This document shows, piece after piece, positions 24,528 through 32,651 of a stretch of 64,000 nt of DNA. A program made the translations under genes and the position numbers. How positions within the stretch are numbered: position 1 is the stretch's first letter; the number at the start of each line of letters is the position of its first letter. This DNA is from Actinomycetota bacterium (GTDB lineage: Bacteria > Actinomycetota > Thermoleophilia > Gaiellales > Gaiellaceae): assembly GCA_005884575.1 (NCBI GenBank), contig VAWW01000015.1:1-64000 (forward strand), read 5' to 3'. The notes under the pieces are model-generated. The model searched no databases and was not told the origin of the DNA. It saw nothing but the letters and a program-made list of their open reading frames with translations.

Positions 24528-25338
24528 GGCGCGTCGCCCAGCGGCGGATGCCCCCGATCGAGAGCAGGACAGCGAGGGAGATCACGAGCAGCTCGACCGA
24601 GAGCGCCGCGGCGCCGGCCGGGTCCGTGTTGACCCGGCCGAAGATGTAGAGCGACGCAACCTCAGTCTTGAAAGGCCGGTTGCCCGAGATCAGCACGACG
24701 GCACCGAACTCGCCGATCGCGCGGGCGAACGCGAGCGCGACTCCGGAGAGCACCGCCGGCAGCAGGTTTGGAAAGACGACGCGCCGGAAGATGGCGAGCC
24801 TCCCTGCGCCGAGCGAGGCGGCCGCCTCCTCCATCTCGCGGTCGAGCTCGAGCAGCACCGGCTGCACCGTCCGTACGACGAACGGCAGCGTCACGAAGAG
24901 CAGCGCGAGCAGCAGTCCGATGCGTGTGTATGCGACGTGCTTTCCGATCTCGCTCCGCGGGCTGTAGAGCGCGAGCAGCGTCAGGCTCGCGACGATCGTC
25001 GGCAGCGCGAACGGGAGGTCGATCAGCGCGTTCACGAGTCCCTTGCCGGCAAAGCGGTCGCGAACGAGCACCCACGCGATCGCCGTTCCGCTCAGCGCGT
25101 TGATCGCAACGACGCCCGCCGAGAGCCAGAGCGTGAGCTTCAGCGCCGCAACCGCCTCCGGATTCGACGCGGCATCCCAGAAGTGAGCCCAGCCGCCGCC
25201 CGCGCCCTTCACCGTGAGCGCGGCGAGCGGGATCAGGACGACGACGCTGAGATAACCGAGCGCGACGCCGCCCGTCAGCAGCGGCGGCCCGAGCGCGCGT
25301 CGCCGCGCCCTCGGAAGCGGTGCGGCGAGCTCAGCCAG
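24517..25338 (-). CDS. cysT: Sulfate ABC transporter permease CysT, probable CTG start
   Basis: A second permease with the EEAAASLGAGRLAIFRRVVFP docking loop and ARAIGEFGAVVLISGN. The first GTG in frame (25212) would remove the first membrane helix (LTGGVALGYLSVVVLIPLAAL). In-frame coding extends upstream to a stop at 25372-25374 without any ATG, GTG or TTG. A CTG at 25338 has GGAG 6 nt upstream, overlaps the sbp stop by 8 bp and gives a 273-residue protein of normal CysT length, so I take it as the start. Confidence 0.72.
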   Translation of the reverse strand: MAELAAPLPRARRRALGPPLLTGGVALGYLSVVVLIPLAALTVKGAGGGWAHFWDAASNPEAVAALKLTLWLSAGVVAINALSGTAIAWVLVRDRFAGKGLVNALIDLPFALPTIVASLTLLALYSPRSEIGKHVAYTRIGLLLALLFVTLPFVVRTVQPVLLELDREMEEAAASLGAGRLAIFRRVVFPNLLPAVLSGVALAFARAIGEFGAVVLISGNRPFKTEVASLYIFGRVNTDPAGAAALSVELLVISLAVLLSIGGIRRWATRHDR

Positions 25339-26317
25339 TGGAGACTCCGAGGCCGCGCTCGATCTTCGCCATCACGCCCTTGTCGGGGTCGAAGAACTGC
25401 GTCGAAACCTTGTCCCAGCCGCCGACGTAGCCGATCTTGAAGAGCTGCGGCCGCGCCGGGAACTGCTTCGTGAACTGCTTCGCGACGCTGCGAACGACGG
25501 GGCGGTAGCCGGTCTGCGCGAACAGCGTCTGCGCCGCGGGCGAGTAGAGGTAGTTGTAGAACGCGCGCGCCTCGGCCTTGCTCTTCCCGCTCGTCGTCAG
25601 CGCGAGCGGGTTCTCGATCTGGATCGTCGCCTTCGGGATCAGGTAGTAGACGGGCTTGCTCTGCTGCTGCGCGAGGATCGCCTCGTTCTCGTACGTGAGC
25701 AGCACGTCGCCGCGCCCGGAGAGGAACGTCTGCAGCGCGTTGCGGGCGCTCGTGTCCTGCGAGACGACGTTGTGGAAGAGCTTGTCGAGATAGGCGATCG
25801 CCTGCTTGGGCGTCTTGCCGGCCCGCAACTCCGCGCCGTAAGCGGCCATCACGTTCCAGCGCGCGCCGCCGGACGTGAACGGATTCGGCGTCACGACCTG
25901 GACGCCCGGCTTCGCGAGGTCGTCCCATGTTCTGATGTGCTTGGGGTTCCCGTTACGCAGGACGAAGACGACGACCGACTTCGTGACGAAGCCGCCGTAC
26001 TTGTTCTTGTCCCAGTCCTTCGCGACGAGCTTCGCGTCGACGAGCCGCTGCATGTCCGGCTGGAGCGAGAGGTCGACGACGTCGGCGCCGAGCCCCGAGA
26101 TGACGGCCTTCGCCTGCACCTCGGACGCGCCGTAGGACTGCTGGATCGAGACGTCCTTGCCCGCGGCCGTCGCCTGGAACGCGGGGACGACCTTCCCGAA
26201 GGCGACCGTGGGGGTCGAGTATGCGACGAGCGAAACGGTGGTGCCCTTCCGCGCCGCGGAGGCGGGGAGCGCGACGGCGAGGGCCGCGAGGACGACGAGA
26301 GCGAGCGAACGGCGCAC
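25331..26317 (-). CDS. sbp: Periplasmic sulfate-binding protein
   Basis: A 328-residue secreted solute-binding protein. The N-terminus is a signal peptide (MRRSLALVVLAALAVALPASA). The mature part contains VVDLSLQPDMQRLVDAKLV, TPNPFTSGGARWNVMAAYGA and TYENEAILAQQ, all typical of the Sbp/CysP family that coordinates sulfate through main-chain NH groups. First gene of the operon sbp-cysT-cysW-cysA. The upstream region holds a candidate promoter/operator at 26344-26389. Confidence 0.9.
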   Translation of the reverse strand: MRRSLALVVLAALAVALPASAARKGTTVSLVAYSTPTVAFGKVVPAFQATAAGKDVSIQQSYGASEVQAKAVISGLGADVVDLSLQPDMQRLVDAKLVAKDWDKNKYGGFVTKSVVVFVLRNGNPKHIRTWDDLAKPGVQVVTPNPFTSGGARWNVMAAYGAELRAGKTPKQAIAYLDKLFHNVVSQDTSARNALQTFLSGRGDVLLTYENEAILAQQQSKPVYYLIPKATIQIENPLALTTSGKSKAEARAFYNYLYSPAAQTLFAQTGYRPVVRSVAKQFTKQFPARPQLFKIGYVGGWDKVSTQFFDPDKGVMAKIERGLGVSTG

Positions 26318-26343
26318 AGAGGCCTCCAGACTTTCCCGACAGA

Positions 26344-26389
26344 ATTAGTAGAGTTTGTGAGGCTAATGACAGGCATAAGCGGCTGTCAA
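26344..26389 (-). promoter_or_regulatory. Candidate promoter/operator of the sulfate uptake operon
   Basis: This is an unusually A+T-rich pocket. On the minus strand TTGACA (26389-26384) is a consensus -35, overlapping the polX stop. Downstream lies the inverted repeat ATTAG-N14-CTAAT at 26344-26367, where a repressor could sit. No strong -10 is visible at ideal spacing. Control by the neighbouring Rrf2 protein is an inference. Confidence 0.35.
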
Positions 26390-28017
26390 ATAGGAACCCG
26401 TAGGATCTCGGCGAGCGGCCGCGTGTTCAGGACGTCGGCCGCCGTGGCGGTCGCGCGCCGCGCCGTGGCCACCGTCAGCTGCATGTTGCCGAGGCCGCGC
26501 ACGGAATGGGCGTCGGTCGAGCAGACGAGCGGGATTCCGGCCTCGACCACGAGCCGCGCGTCCTCGGCGGAGAGGTCGAGCCGGTCCGGGAGGCCGTTCA
26601 CCTCGAGGGCGACGCCGGTCTCCCGCGCGACCTCGAGAACACCCTCGAGGTCGAGCGCATTCGGTGGGCGGTGGTTGAGGATGCGGCCCTTCGGATGGCT
26701 GAGGCAGCGGACCGTCGGGTGCCGCATCGCCTCGGTCACCTTCCGCGTCAGCTCGTCGCCGCGCTGCCGCTGCCCGGCGTGGAGCGAGAGCTGCACCCAG
26801 TCGAGCTCGGCGAGCACGTCGTCGGGGAGGTCGAGCGTCCCGTCGGCGCGGATGTCGCACTCGGTGCCGCGCAGGACGCGGAAGGGAGCGAGCAGCTCGT
26901 TCGCCGCCGCGATCTCCTCGCCCTGGCGGCGGAGGTCGTCCGCGGTCAAACCCGGGACGACGCGGACGTTCGGCGTGTGGTCGCAGATCGCGAGGTACTC
27001 ATAGCCGAGCTCCTGCGCGGCGCGGGCCATCTCCTCGACCGAGGCCTTCCCGTCCGACCACGTCGTATGCACGTGCAGATCGCCGCGGATCTGGGCCACC
27101 TCGACGAGCGGCGGAGGCTCGCCCCGGAAGCCGTCCTCGCGCAGCTCCGGCGGTACCCAGGGCAGCCCGAGCTGCGCGTAGACGGACTCCTCGTCGACGC
27201 CTTCGGGAAGCTCGCCGAGCGCGGCGACGTACTCCGCGGCGCCGGTGGCCCGCACGAGCTCGGTGCCGTAGCGCGCGGGTGCCGGAACCGAGAGCTCCAG
27301 CGGAACGCCCTCGACCGTGACGCCGAGCGCGCGGCGCTCGTCCCGCTCCACGACGGCGACGATCGCCGGCAGCGCGGCGAAGCGCTCGAGCACCGGGACC
27401 GGATCAGCCGCAGCGACGACGACGCCGAGCTCGTAGGAGAGGTCCTTCCAGCGGCGCGGGTCGCCGGCTGGCTCGCCGTCGAGCGCGACAGCGGCCGCCT
27501 CGACGAGCGCACGTGCGCGGTTCAGCAGCAGTCCGGGACGCGGCCGGCTGCGGTCGCGCGCGAGACCCGCCAGGATGTCCCGCTCGGTCTTCGGGCCGAT
27601 TCCGGGAACCTCGCGGAGGCGGCCGGCCTCCGCCGCCGCGCGGAACTCGTCCACGGTGCGCACGCCGAGCGCGCGGCCGACCTCGACGAAGCGCTTCGGC
27701 CCGATCCCGAGGAACCGGCCGAGCCCGACCAGCTCCGGCTCGACCTCGCGCTCGAGCTCGTCCAGCTCCGCGATCGTCCCCGTCTCGACGAGCTCCTTCA
27801 GCCGCGCCTCGATGCCCGGCCCGATGCCGCGGAGCTCACGCGCGCGGCCCTCGCGAACGAGCTCCGCGACGGGCGCGGGAGTCGAACGGATCAGCTCCGC
27901 CGCCCGGCGGTACGCACGGGTCGTGTAGTAGCCGCTGCCGGCGAGGTCGAGCAGCCCGGCAAAGGCCTCCAGCCGCTCCGCGATCGCTGCGTTGTCGGGT
28001 CCGGAGGCGCGGGCCAC
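26386..28017 (-). CDS. PolX-like protein: degenerate polymerase palm with intact PHP domain
   Basis: A 543-residue protein. It has N-terminal helix-hairpin-helix repeats (ELRGIGPGIEARLKEL; LGIGPKRFVEVGRAL; VPGIGPKTERDIL), a palm-like middle and a PHP domain from about 315 (DLHVHTTWSDGKAS, ICDHTPN, LSLHAGQ, STDAHSVRGLG). In PolX the palm carries a D-x-D pair after the GSxRR motif. Here the aligned block GDPRRWKDLSYELGVVVAA has Glu and Gly at those two places, and the third Asp is also missing (VPLEL). Polymerase activity is therefore doubtful, while the PHP metal ligands look complete. GTG start at 28017. Confidence 0.82.
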   Translation of the reverse strand: MARASGPDNAAIAERLEAFAGLLDLAGSGYYTTRAYRRAAELIRSTPAPVAELVREGRARELRGIGPGIEARLKELVETGTIAELDELEREVEPELVGLGRFLGIGPKRFVEVGRALGVRTVDEFRAAAEAGRLREVPGIGPKTERDILAGLARDRSRPRPGLLLNRARALVEAAAVALDGEPAGDPRRWKDLSYELGVVVAAADPVPVLERFAALPAIVAVVERDERRALGVTVEGVPLELSVPAPARYGTELVRATGAAEYVAALGELPEGVDEESVYAQLGLPWVPPELREDGFRGEPPPLVEVAQIRGDLHVHTTWSDGKASVEEMARAAQELGYEYLAICDHTPNVRVVPGLTADDLRRQGEEIAAANELLAPFRVLRGTECDIRADGTLDLPDDVLAELDWVQLSLHAGQRQRGDELTRKVTEAMRHPTVRCLSHPKGRILNHRPPNALDLEGVLEVARETGVALEVNGLPDRLDLSAEDARLVVEAGIPLVCSTDAHSVRGLGNMQLTVATARRATATAADVLNTRPLAEILRVPI

Positions 28018-28037
28018 GCGGATAGTCTCTCCGCGAG

Positions 28038-28640
28038 ATGACCGTCGTAGTCGTGCCGTTCCGCGAGGGCAAGTCGCGTCTCAGCCCGGCCCGTCACGTA
28101 CGGCGGAGTCTCGCGCTCGCGATGCTCGGCGACGTCCTCGCCGCGGCCATGACGATCGGCGAGACGGTCGTCGTCACGGACGATGCCGAAGGAGTGGCTC
28201 TCGCCGCGGAGCTGGGCGCCGCGACACTCGACGATCCGGGCGACGGTCACGGCCCCGCCGTGGTCGCCGGCCTCCCGCACCGTGCGGACGGCCCGGTGCT
28301 CGTCGTCAACGCGGACGTGCCGTGCGTCGTGCCGCAGGATCTGCGCTCGCTGCTCGATGCGACGCCGGCCGGCGGTCTCGCGCTCGTCGAGGCGCTCGAC
28401 GGGACGACCAATGCGCTCGGCCTGTCGGCGCCGTCCATGTTCTCGCCGCTGTACGGACCGGGCAGCGCCGACCGCTTCGTCGAGCACGCGCATGCTCTCG
28501 GGCTCGAAGCGGTGCGTGCCGCGATCCCGAATCTCGCCGAGGATGTCGACACGCACGACGATCTCGACCGGCTGCAGCTCCGCGTCGGCCCGCGCACGCA
28601 GGCCGCGCTCGTCGAGCTCGACCGCGAGGTCGCGCTCTGA
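28038..28640 (+). CDS. cofC: 2-phospho-L-lactate (or phosphoenolpyruvate) guanylyltransferase
   Basis: A 200-residue nucleotidyltransferase of the CofC/FbiD family, making the GTP-activated intermediate of coenzyme F420. It begins VVVPFREGKSRLSP, the family's nucleotide-binding loop, and has LVVNADVPCVVPQDL for metal binding and GTTNALGLSAP for the guanine site. It opens the block cofC-cofD-npdG-cofE. Actinobacterial homologues often use phosphoenolpyruvate instead of phospholactate; sequence alone does not decide. Confidence 0.9.
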   Translation: MTVVVVPFREGKSRLSPARHVRRSLALAMLGDVLAAAMTIGETVVVTDDAEGVALAAELGAATLDDPGDGHGPAVVAGLPHRADGPVLVVNADVPCVVPQDLRSLLDATPAGGLALVEALDGTTNALGLSAPSMFSPLYGPGSADRFVEHAHALGLEAVRAAIPNLAEDVDTHDDLDRLQLRVGPRTQAALVELDREVAL

Positions 28641-29557
28641 AGGTCGTCGTCCTCTCAGGCGGCGTCGGCGGGGCACGCTTCGTCTGCGGGCTCGTCGACG
28701 TGCTGCCGCCGCACGACGTGACCGTGATCGGGAACGTCGGCGACGACGTCGAGGTGCTCGGCCTGCACGTCTCGCCGGACCTGGACTCGATCCTCTACGC
28801 GCTGGCGGGCCTGAACGACGAGGAGCGCGGGTGGGGCCGCAGGGACGAGACGTGGAACGCGCTGGCCGCTGCGGCCGAGCTCGGCGGCGAGGACTGGTTC
28901 AGGCTCGGCGACAAGGACATCGGCCTGCACCTCGTGCGCACCCAGGCGCTGCGCCGGGGCGAGACCCTCTCGAAGGCGACGCGCAAGCTCGTCGACGCCC
29001 TCGGGCTGGAGACGATCGTGTTCCCGGCGACGGACGAGCCGCTGCGCACGTGGCTCGACACGCCCGCAGGGAGCTTTCCGTTTCAGGAGTGGTTCGTCGC
29101 GCGCGGGCACCGCGACGACGTCGACGGCGTGCGCTTCGAGGGCGCCGAAGCGGCGCGCGCCGTGCCGGGCGCGATCGGCGCGATCGGCGCGGCCGACCTG
29201 ATCCTGATCGCGCCGAGCAACCCGTACGTCTCGATCTGGCCGATCCTCGCGGTCGCGGAGCTGCACGAGGCCGTTACGTCGCGTCGCGTCCCGTGCGTCG
29301 CAGTCAGCCCGCTGATCGGCGGCCGCGCCGTGAAGGGGCCGGCCGACCGGATGCTGCAGCGGCTGGCCGGCGGAACCGGACCGGCACAAGTGGCTCAGAG
29401 CTACAGAGGGCTGATCGACGCACTTGTCGTCGACGAGGCGGATTCCGCGGATCTGGACGACCTGCCCGTGCGCGCAATCGTGACGAAGACGCTGATGAGC
29501 GACGACGCCTCGCGACGCGCGCTCGCCGAGGCGGCGCTCGGAGCGGTCGCGGCGTGA
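28637..29557 (+). CDS. cofD: 2-phospho-L-lactate transferase CofD, probable CTG start
   Basis: A 306-residue enzyme joining the activated phospholactyl (or enolpyruvyl) group to Fo to give F420-0 or dehydro-F420-0. The N-terminus VVVLSGGVGGARF is the family's glycine loop; IGNVGDDVEVLGLHVSPDLDSILY and LIAPSNPYVSIWPIL follow. No ATG, GTG or TTG lies close upstream in frame, and the first downstream GTG would delete the loop. The CTG at 28637 overlaps the cofC TGA (CTGA) and has GAGG 7 nt upstream. Codons near 29388-29406 derive from a palindromic repeat. Confidence 0.85.
   Translation: MKVVVLSGGVGGARFVCGLVDVLPPHDVTVIGNVGDDVEVLGLHVSPDLDSILYALAGLNDEERGWGRRDETWNALAAAAELGGEDWFRLGDKDIGLHLVRTQALRRGETLSKATRKLVDALGLETIVFPATDEPLRTWLDTPAGSFPFQEWFVARGHRDDVDGVRFEGAEAARAVPGAIGAIGAADLILIAPSNPYVSIWPILAVAELHEAVTSRRVPCVAVSPLIGGRAVKGPADRMLQRLAGGTGPAQVAQSYRGLIDALVVDEADSADLDDLPVRAIVTKTLMSDDASRRALAEAALGAVAA
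29388..29406. repeat. Palindromic repeat GTGGCTC-A-GAGCTAC, copy 2
   Basis: Nineteen bases match the copy in the GT4 gene at 8564-8582 with one mismatch; the palindrome has one arm substitution (GAGCTAC). It is translated within cofD as QVAQSY. Confidence 0.65.
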
Positions 29558-30165
29558 AGGTCGCCGTCGTCGGCGGCACCGGCGACTTCGGGCTCGCGCT
29601 CGCGCATCAGCTTGCGGCCGCCGGCGACGAGGTCGTGATCGGGTCGCGGGACGCCGAGCGCGCGAAGCAGAAGGGCGCCGAAGTCGGAGTCTTGGGCGCC
29701 GCGAACGAGGACGCAGTGCGGGGCGTCGACGTCGTCGTCCTGGCCGTCAAGGCCGAGGCCGCGCTCGAGACCGCCCGCGGGCTGCGCGACGCGATCGGCA
29801 CGACGCCCACGCTCAGCGTCGCGAGCGAGCTGCGCTTCTCGAAGACGGGCGTCCGCCCGCGCGACGGCCGCTCCCTCGCGGAGGAGACGGCCCAGTTGCT
29901 CGACGCTCCCGTCTCCGCAGGCCTCCACTCGCTCGCCGCGTCCAGCCTCGCCGCGGGCGCCGCCGAGGGCGACGCGCTCGTCTGCGGCGACGACGAGGAC
30001 GCGAAGCGACTCGCGCTCGAGCTCGCCGGCAAGGTCGTCACGGGCCGCGCGCTCGACGCGGGCCCGATCGAGAGCGCGCGCGCACTCGAGGGCATGACGG
30101 CGGTGATCGTCAACCTGAACCGCCGTTACAAGGGCCACGCGGGGATCAGCATCACCGGCCTATGA
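29554..30165 (+). CDS. npdG: F420H2:NADP oxidoreductase-like protein
   Basis: A 203-residue Rossmann protein beginning VKVAVVGGTGDFGLALAHQLA, with GSRDAERA after the second strand, the phosphate site that favours NADP(H) in NpdG. VVVLAVKAEAALETARGL and GLHSLAASSL are further family segments. It would exchange hydride between NADPH and F420, supplying reduced cofactor next to the biosynthetic genes. GTG 29554 overlaps the cofD stop. Its own stop overlaps a 28-codon ORF leading to cofE. Confidence 0.85.
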   Translation: MKVAVVGGTGDFGLALAHQLAAAGDEVVIGSRDAERAKQKGAEVGVLGAANEDAVRGVDVVVLAVKAEAALETARGLRDAIGTTPTLSVASELRFSKTGVRPRDGRSLAEETAQLLDAPVSAGLHSLAASSLAAGAAEGDALVCGDDEDAKRLALELAGKVVTGRALDAGPIESARALEGMTAVIVNLNRRYKGHAGISITGL

Positions 30166-30248
30166 ACCTCGCGCTCCTGGGGCGTTCAGGCGGCGGCGGG
30201 GCGGGCCCGGCCCGGCCGGCCGCCGCCGGCCAGGAGCGCGAGGCGTGA
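30162..30248 (+). CDS. 28-codon junction ORF between npdG and cofE
   Basis: ATG 30162 overlaps the npdG stop (ATGA), and the TGA at 30246-30248 overlaps the cofE GTG (GTGA). The peptide is Gly/Ala/Arg-rich with no domain. The DNA holds a perfect 14-bp inverted repeat, CCTCGCGCTCCTGG (30167-30180) with CCAGGAGCGCGAGG (30230-30243), plus inner GC-rich pairing. The AGGAG ribosome binding site of cofE (30232-30236, 8 nt before the start) lies inside the 3' arm, so ribosomes reading this ORF would have to open it. Same length and plan as the ORF at 15502. Confidence 0.5.
   Translation: MNLALLGRSGGGGAGPARPAAAGQEREA
30167..30243 (+). promoter_or_regulatory. Hairpin sequestering the cofE ribosome binding site
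   Basis: A 14-bp perfect stem encloses a second GC-rich helix (GGCGGCGG with CCGCCGCC). The cofE AGGAG is in the 3' arm. Predicted effect: cofE is poorly translated unless the overlapping 28-codon ORF is translated through. This is inference from base pairing. Confidence 0.55.
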
Positions 30249-30967
30249 TCTCGATCGTGGCGGTTGAAGGGATCCAGGAGCTGGAGGAAGGCGACGACCT
30301 CGCCGCGTTCGTCGCCGAGCGCGCGGAGCTCGAGGACGGCGACGTCGTCGTCGTCGCCCAGAAGGCCGTCTCGAAGATCGAGGGCCGCGTCGTCCGTCTC
30401 GACGACGTCGTGCCGTCGGAGCGGGCACGCGAGCTCGCGGGCGGCACGGATCCGCGCCGGCTCGAGGTGATCCTGCAGGAGTCGGTGCGACTCGTCCGCA
30501 CCCGGCCGCCGCTCGTCATCTCCGAGACGCGGCACGGCTTCGTCTGCGCGTCGGCGGGCGTCGACCAGTCGAACGCTCCCGAGGCGGGGATGCTTGTGTT
30601 GTTGCCAGTCGATCCGGACGCGTCGGCGGCGCGGTTGCGCGACGGCTTGCGCGAGCGGACAGGCCGGTTCGTCGGAGTGATCGTCGCCGACTCGTTCGGA
30701 CGTGCGTGGCGGCAGGGGACGACCGACGTCGCGGTCGGCGCCGCGGGCGTTCGCGTTCTGCTCGACCTCCACGGCGAGCGCGACCGCGTGGGCTATGAGC
30801 TGCACGCGACCGTGATCGCGCTCGCGGACGAGATCGCGGGCGCCGCGCAGCTCGTGATGGGCAAGCTCGACGGGGTGCCCGTGGCGGTCGTGCGTGGACT
30901 CGACGTCGCAGGGGAAGAGAGCGCCCGCGACCTCGTGATGCCCGCGGACCGGGACCTCTTCCGTTGA
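30245..30967 (+). CDS. cofE: Coenzyme F420-0:L-glutamate ligase
   Basis: A 240-residue ligase of the CofE/FbiB N-terminal family that adds gamma-linked glutamates to F420-0 using GTP. Typical blocks are VVVVAQKAVSKIEGRVV, ETRHGFVCASAGVDQSNA and VIVADSFGRAWRQGTTDVAVG, the last carrying metal/GTP contacts. It is a stand-alone CofE without the nitroreductase-like half found in mycobacterial FbiB. GTG 30245 is part of a GTGA overlap with the short junction ORF. Confidence 0.92.
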   Translation: MISIVAVEGIQELEEGDDLAAFVAERAELEDGDVVVVAQKAVSKIEGRVVRLDDVVPSERARELAGGTDPRRLEVILQESVRLVRTRPPLVISETRHGFVCASAGVDQSNAPEAGMLVLLPVDPDASAARLRDGLRERTGRFVGVIVADSFGRAWRQGTTDVAVGAAGVRVLLDLHGERDRVGYELHATVIALADEIAGAAQLVMGKLDGVPVAVVRGLDVAGEESARDLVMPADRDLFR

Positions 30968-32397
30968 CGAACGACGATCTGCTCACGCGCGTCGACCGCA
31001 CGCTCGGCGAGTCGATCGACAACGCCGTCGTCAAGCATCACCGGAGGCGCCTGAAACGCATCGGCCGCCTCGACGCCCTCGACGCATCCGGGGGCGACTG
31101 GGCGGCCGGCGATCCGCCGCCACGCGAGGGGAACGAGCTCGAGCTGCTCATCGACGGCGCGGAGGCGCTGCCGCGTATCGCCGAGGCGATCCGCTCGGCG
31201 GAGTCGTCGGTCGAGCTCGCCGGCTGGCATTTCGAGGCGAGCTTCGAGCTCGAGCGACTCGGCGAGTCGCTGCGCGAGCTGCTCGCGGCAGCGGCTGAGC
31301 GCGTAGACGTCCGCGTGCTGGCGTGGGCGGGGTCGCCGCTGCCGCTCTTCCACCCCGACCGCAAGGACGTGCGCGAGGCGCTGCACCGCCTGACGACCGG
31401 CACTCGCATCCGCGCCGCCGGGGACAGCAAGGAGCGGCCGATGCACTGCCACCACGAGAAGCTCGTCGTCGTCGACGGATCGACGGCGTTCGTCGGCGGC
31501 ATCGACCTCACGGGCCTCGGCGGTGACCGCTTCGACCGCAGCGATCATCCCGCCCGCGGCGCGAACGGCTGGCACGACGCCGCCACGCGGATCCGCGGCC
31601 CGGCGGTCGCCGACGTCGCGGAGCACATTCGGCTGCGCTGGGCGGACGTGACCGGCGAGCGGCTGCCGGACCCCGTGCCGCCCGGGCCGGCCGGCCACGT
31701 CGAGCTCCAGGTCGTGCGGACGGTGCCCGAGCACGTGTACGACGCGCTGCCGCGCGGCGACTTCCGGATCCTCGAGTCGTACCTGCGGGCCATTCGCTCT
31801 GCCCGCGAGTTCGTCTATCTCGAGAGCCAGTTCCTCTGGTCGCCGGAGATCGTGGACGTGCTCGCGGAGAAGCTGCGCAACCCACCGAGCGACGAGTTCC
31901 GCCTCCTCGTCCTGCTACCCGCGAAGCCGCACAACGGCGAGGACGACACGCGCGGCCAGCTCGGCCAGCTCGTGGAGGCCGACGGCGGCGACCGTTTCCT
32001 CGCCTGCACGCTCTACCAGCGAGACGCAGGACTGCCCGTCTACGTGCACGCGAAGATCGGGATCGTCGACGACGCGTGGCTGACGCTGGGCTCTGCAAAT
32101 CTCAACGAGCACTCGCTGTTCAACGACACCGAGATGAACGTCGTCTGCCGAGATCCACGGATCGTGCGGGCGGCGCGGCTGCGGCTCTGGGCGGAGCACC
32201 TCGAGTGCACGCCCGAGGAGCTGGAGGCGCCGGTCGTCGAGCTCGTCGACGGTCGCTGGCGGCCCCGCGCCGAGGAGCAGCTCGAGAAGAAGTCGCGCGG
32301 CGAGCAGCTGACGGCGCGGCTGGCCCGGCTGCCGCACGTCTCCCGACGCTCCCGGCGGCTGCTCGGCCCGATCAACGGCGTGCTCGTGGACGGTTAG
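30964..32397 (+). CDS. Phospholipase D-like / cardiolipin synthase-type protein
   Basis: A 477-residue protein with two HKD motifs: HCHHEKLVVVDGSTAFVGG near residue 161 and VHAKIGIVDDAWLTLGSANLNEHS near 361. These form one PLD active site. No signal peptide or membrane helix precedes them, unlike classical cardiolipin synthases, so a soluble or peripheral enzyme acting on phospholipid or another phosphodiester is likely. TTG 30964 overlaps the cofE stop, which places it in the F420 operon although no pathway link is known. Confidence 0.82.
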   Translation: MTNDDLLTRVDRTLGESIDNAVVKHHRRRLKRIGRLDALDASGGDWAAGDPPPREGNELELLIDGAEALPRIAEAIRSAESSVELAGWHFEASFELERLGESLRELLAAAAERVDVRVLAWAGSPLPLFHPDRKDVREALHRLTTGTRIRAAGDSKERPMHCHHEKLVVVDGSTAFVGGIDLTGLGGDRFDRSDHPARGANGWHDAATRIRGPAVADVAEHIRLRWADVTGERLPDPVPPGPAGHVELQVVRTVPEHVYDALPRGDFRILESYLRAIRSAREFVYLESQFLWSPEIVDVLAEKLRNPPSDEFRLLVLLPAKPHNGEDDTRGQLGQLVEADGGDRFLACTLYQRDAGLPVYVHAKIGIVDDAWLTLGSANLNEHSLFNDTEMNVVCRDPRIVRAARLRLWAEHLECTPEELEAPVVELVDGRWRPRAEEQLEKKSRGEQLTARLARLPHVSRRSRRLLGPINGVLVDG

Positions 32398-32408
32398 GGT
32401 CGGTCTCC

Positions 32409-32651
32409 GTGAGCAACGAGACGATCGACGCGGCGAACGACGTCCTGCGCGCGAAGGGCTACGACGAGCGCGACCTCGCGGCCTTTCCGACGCCGATGGG
32501 CCCGGACCGCGCGATCCTCAAGGGCGCGAGGATCCTCAGCCCGTTCTCGGACGACGCGGCGACGGTGCTCCGCGTCGCGACCGAGCTCGTGCCGCCGGCA
32601 GCCGAGCTGAAGGGAACGTTGCGGCCTGCCGACCTACGGGCGAAGCTCTAG
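32409..32651 (+). CDS. Small protein, function unknown
   Basis: An 80-residue acidic protein beginning GTG 32409, containing VLRAKGYDERDLAAFPTPMGPDRAILKGARIL. There are no Cys residues, signal peptide or recognised motif. It starts 11 nt after the PLD-like gene and is probably co-transcribed. Its end overlaps the convergent GerMN lipoprotein gene by 18 bp. Confidence 0.6.
   Translation: MSNETIDAANDVLRAKGYDERDLAAFPTPMGPDRAILKGARILSPFSDDAATVLRVATELVPPAAELKGTLRPADLRAKL

Noticed and set aside
30167-30243. The npdG-cofE hairpin as a simple transcription terminator
   Set aside because: It lies inside an operon, between overlapping ORFs, and contains the next gene's ribosome site; translational control fits better.
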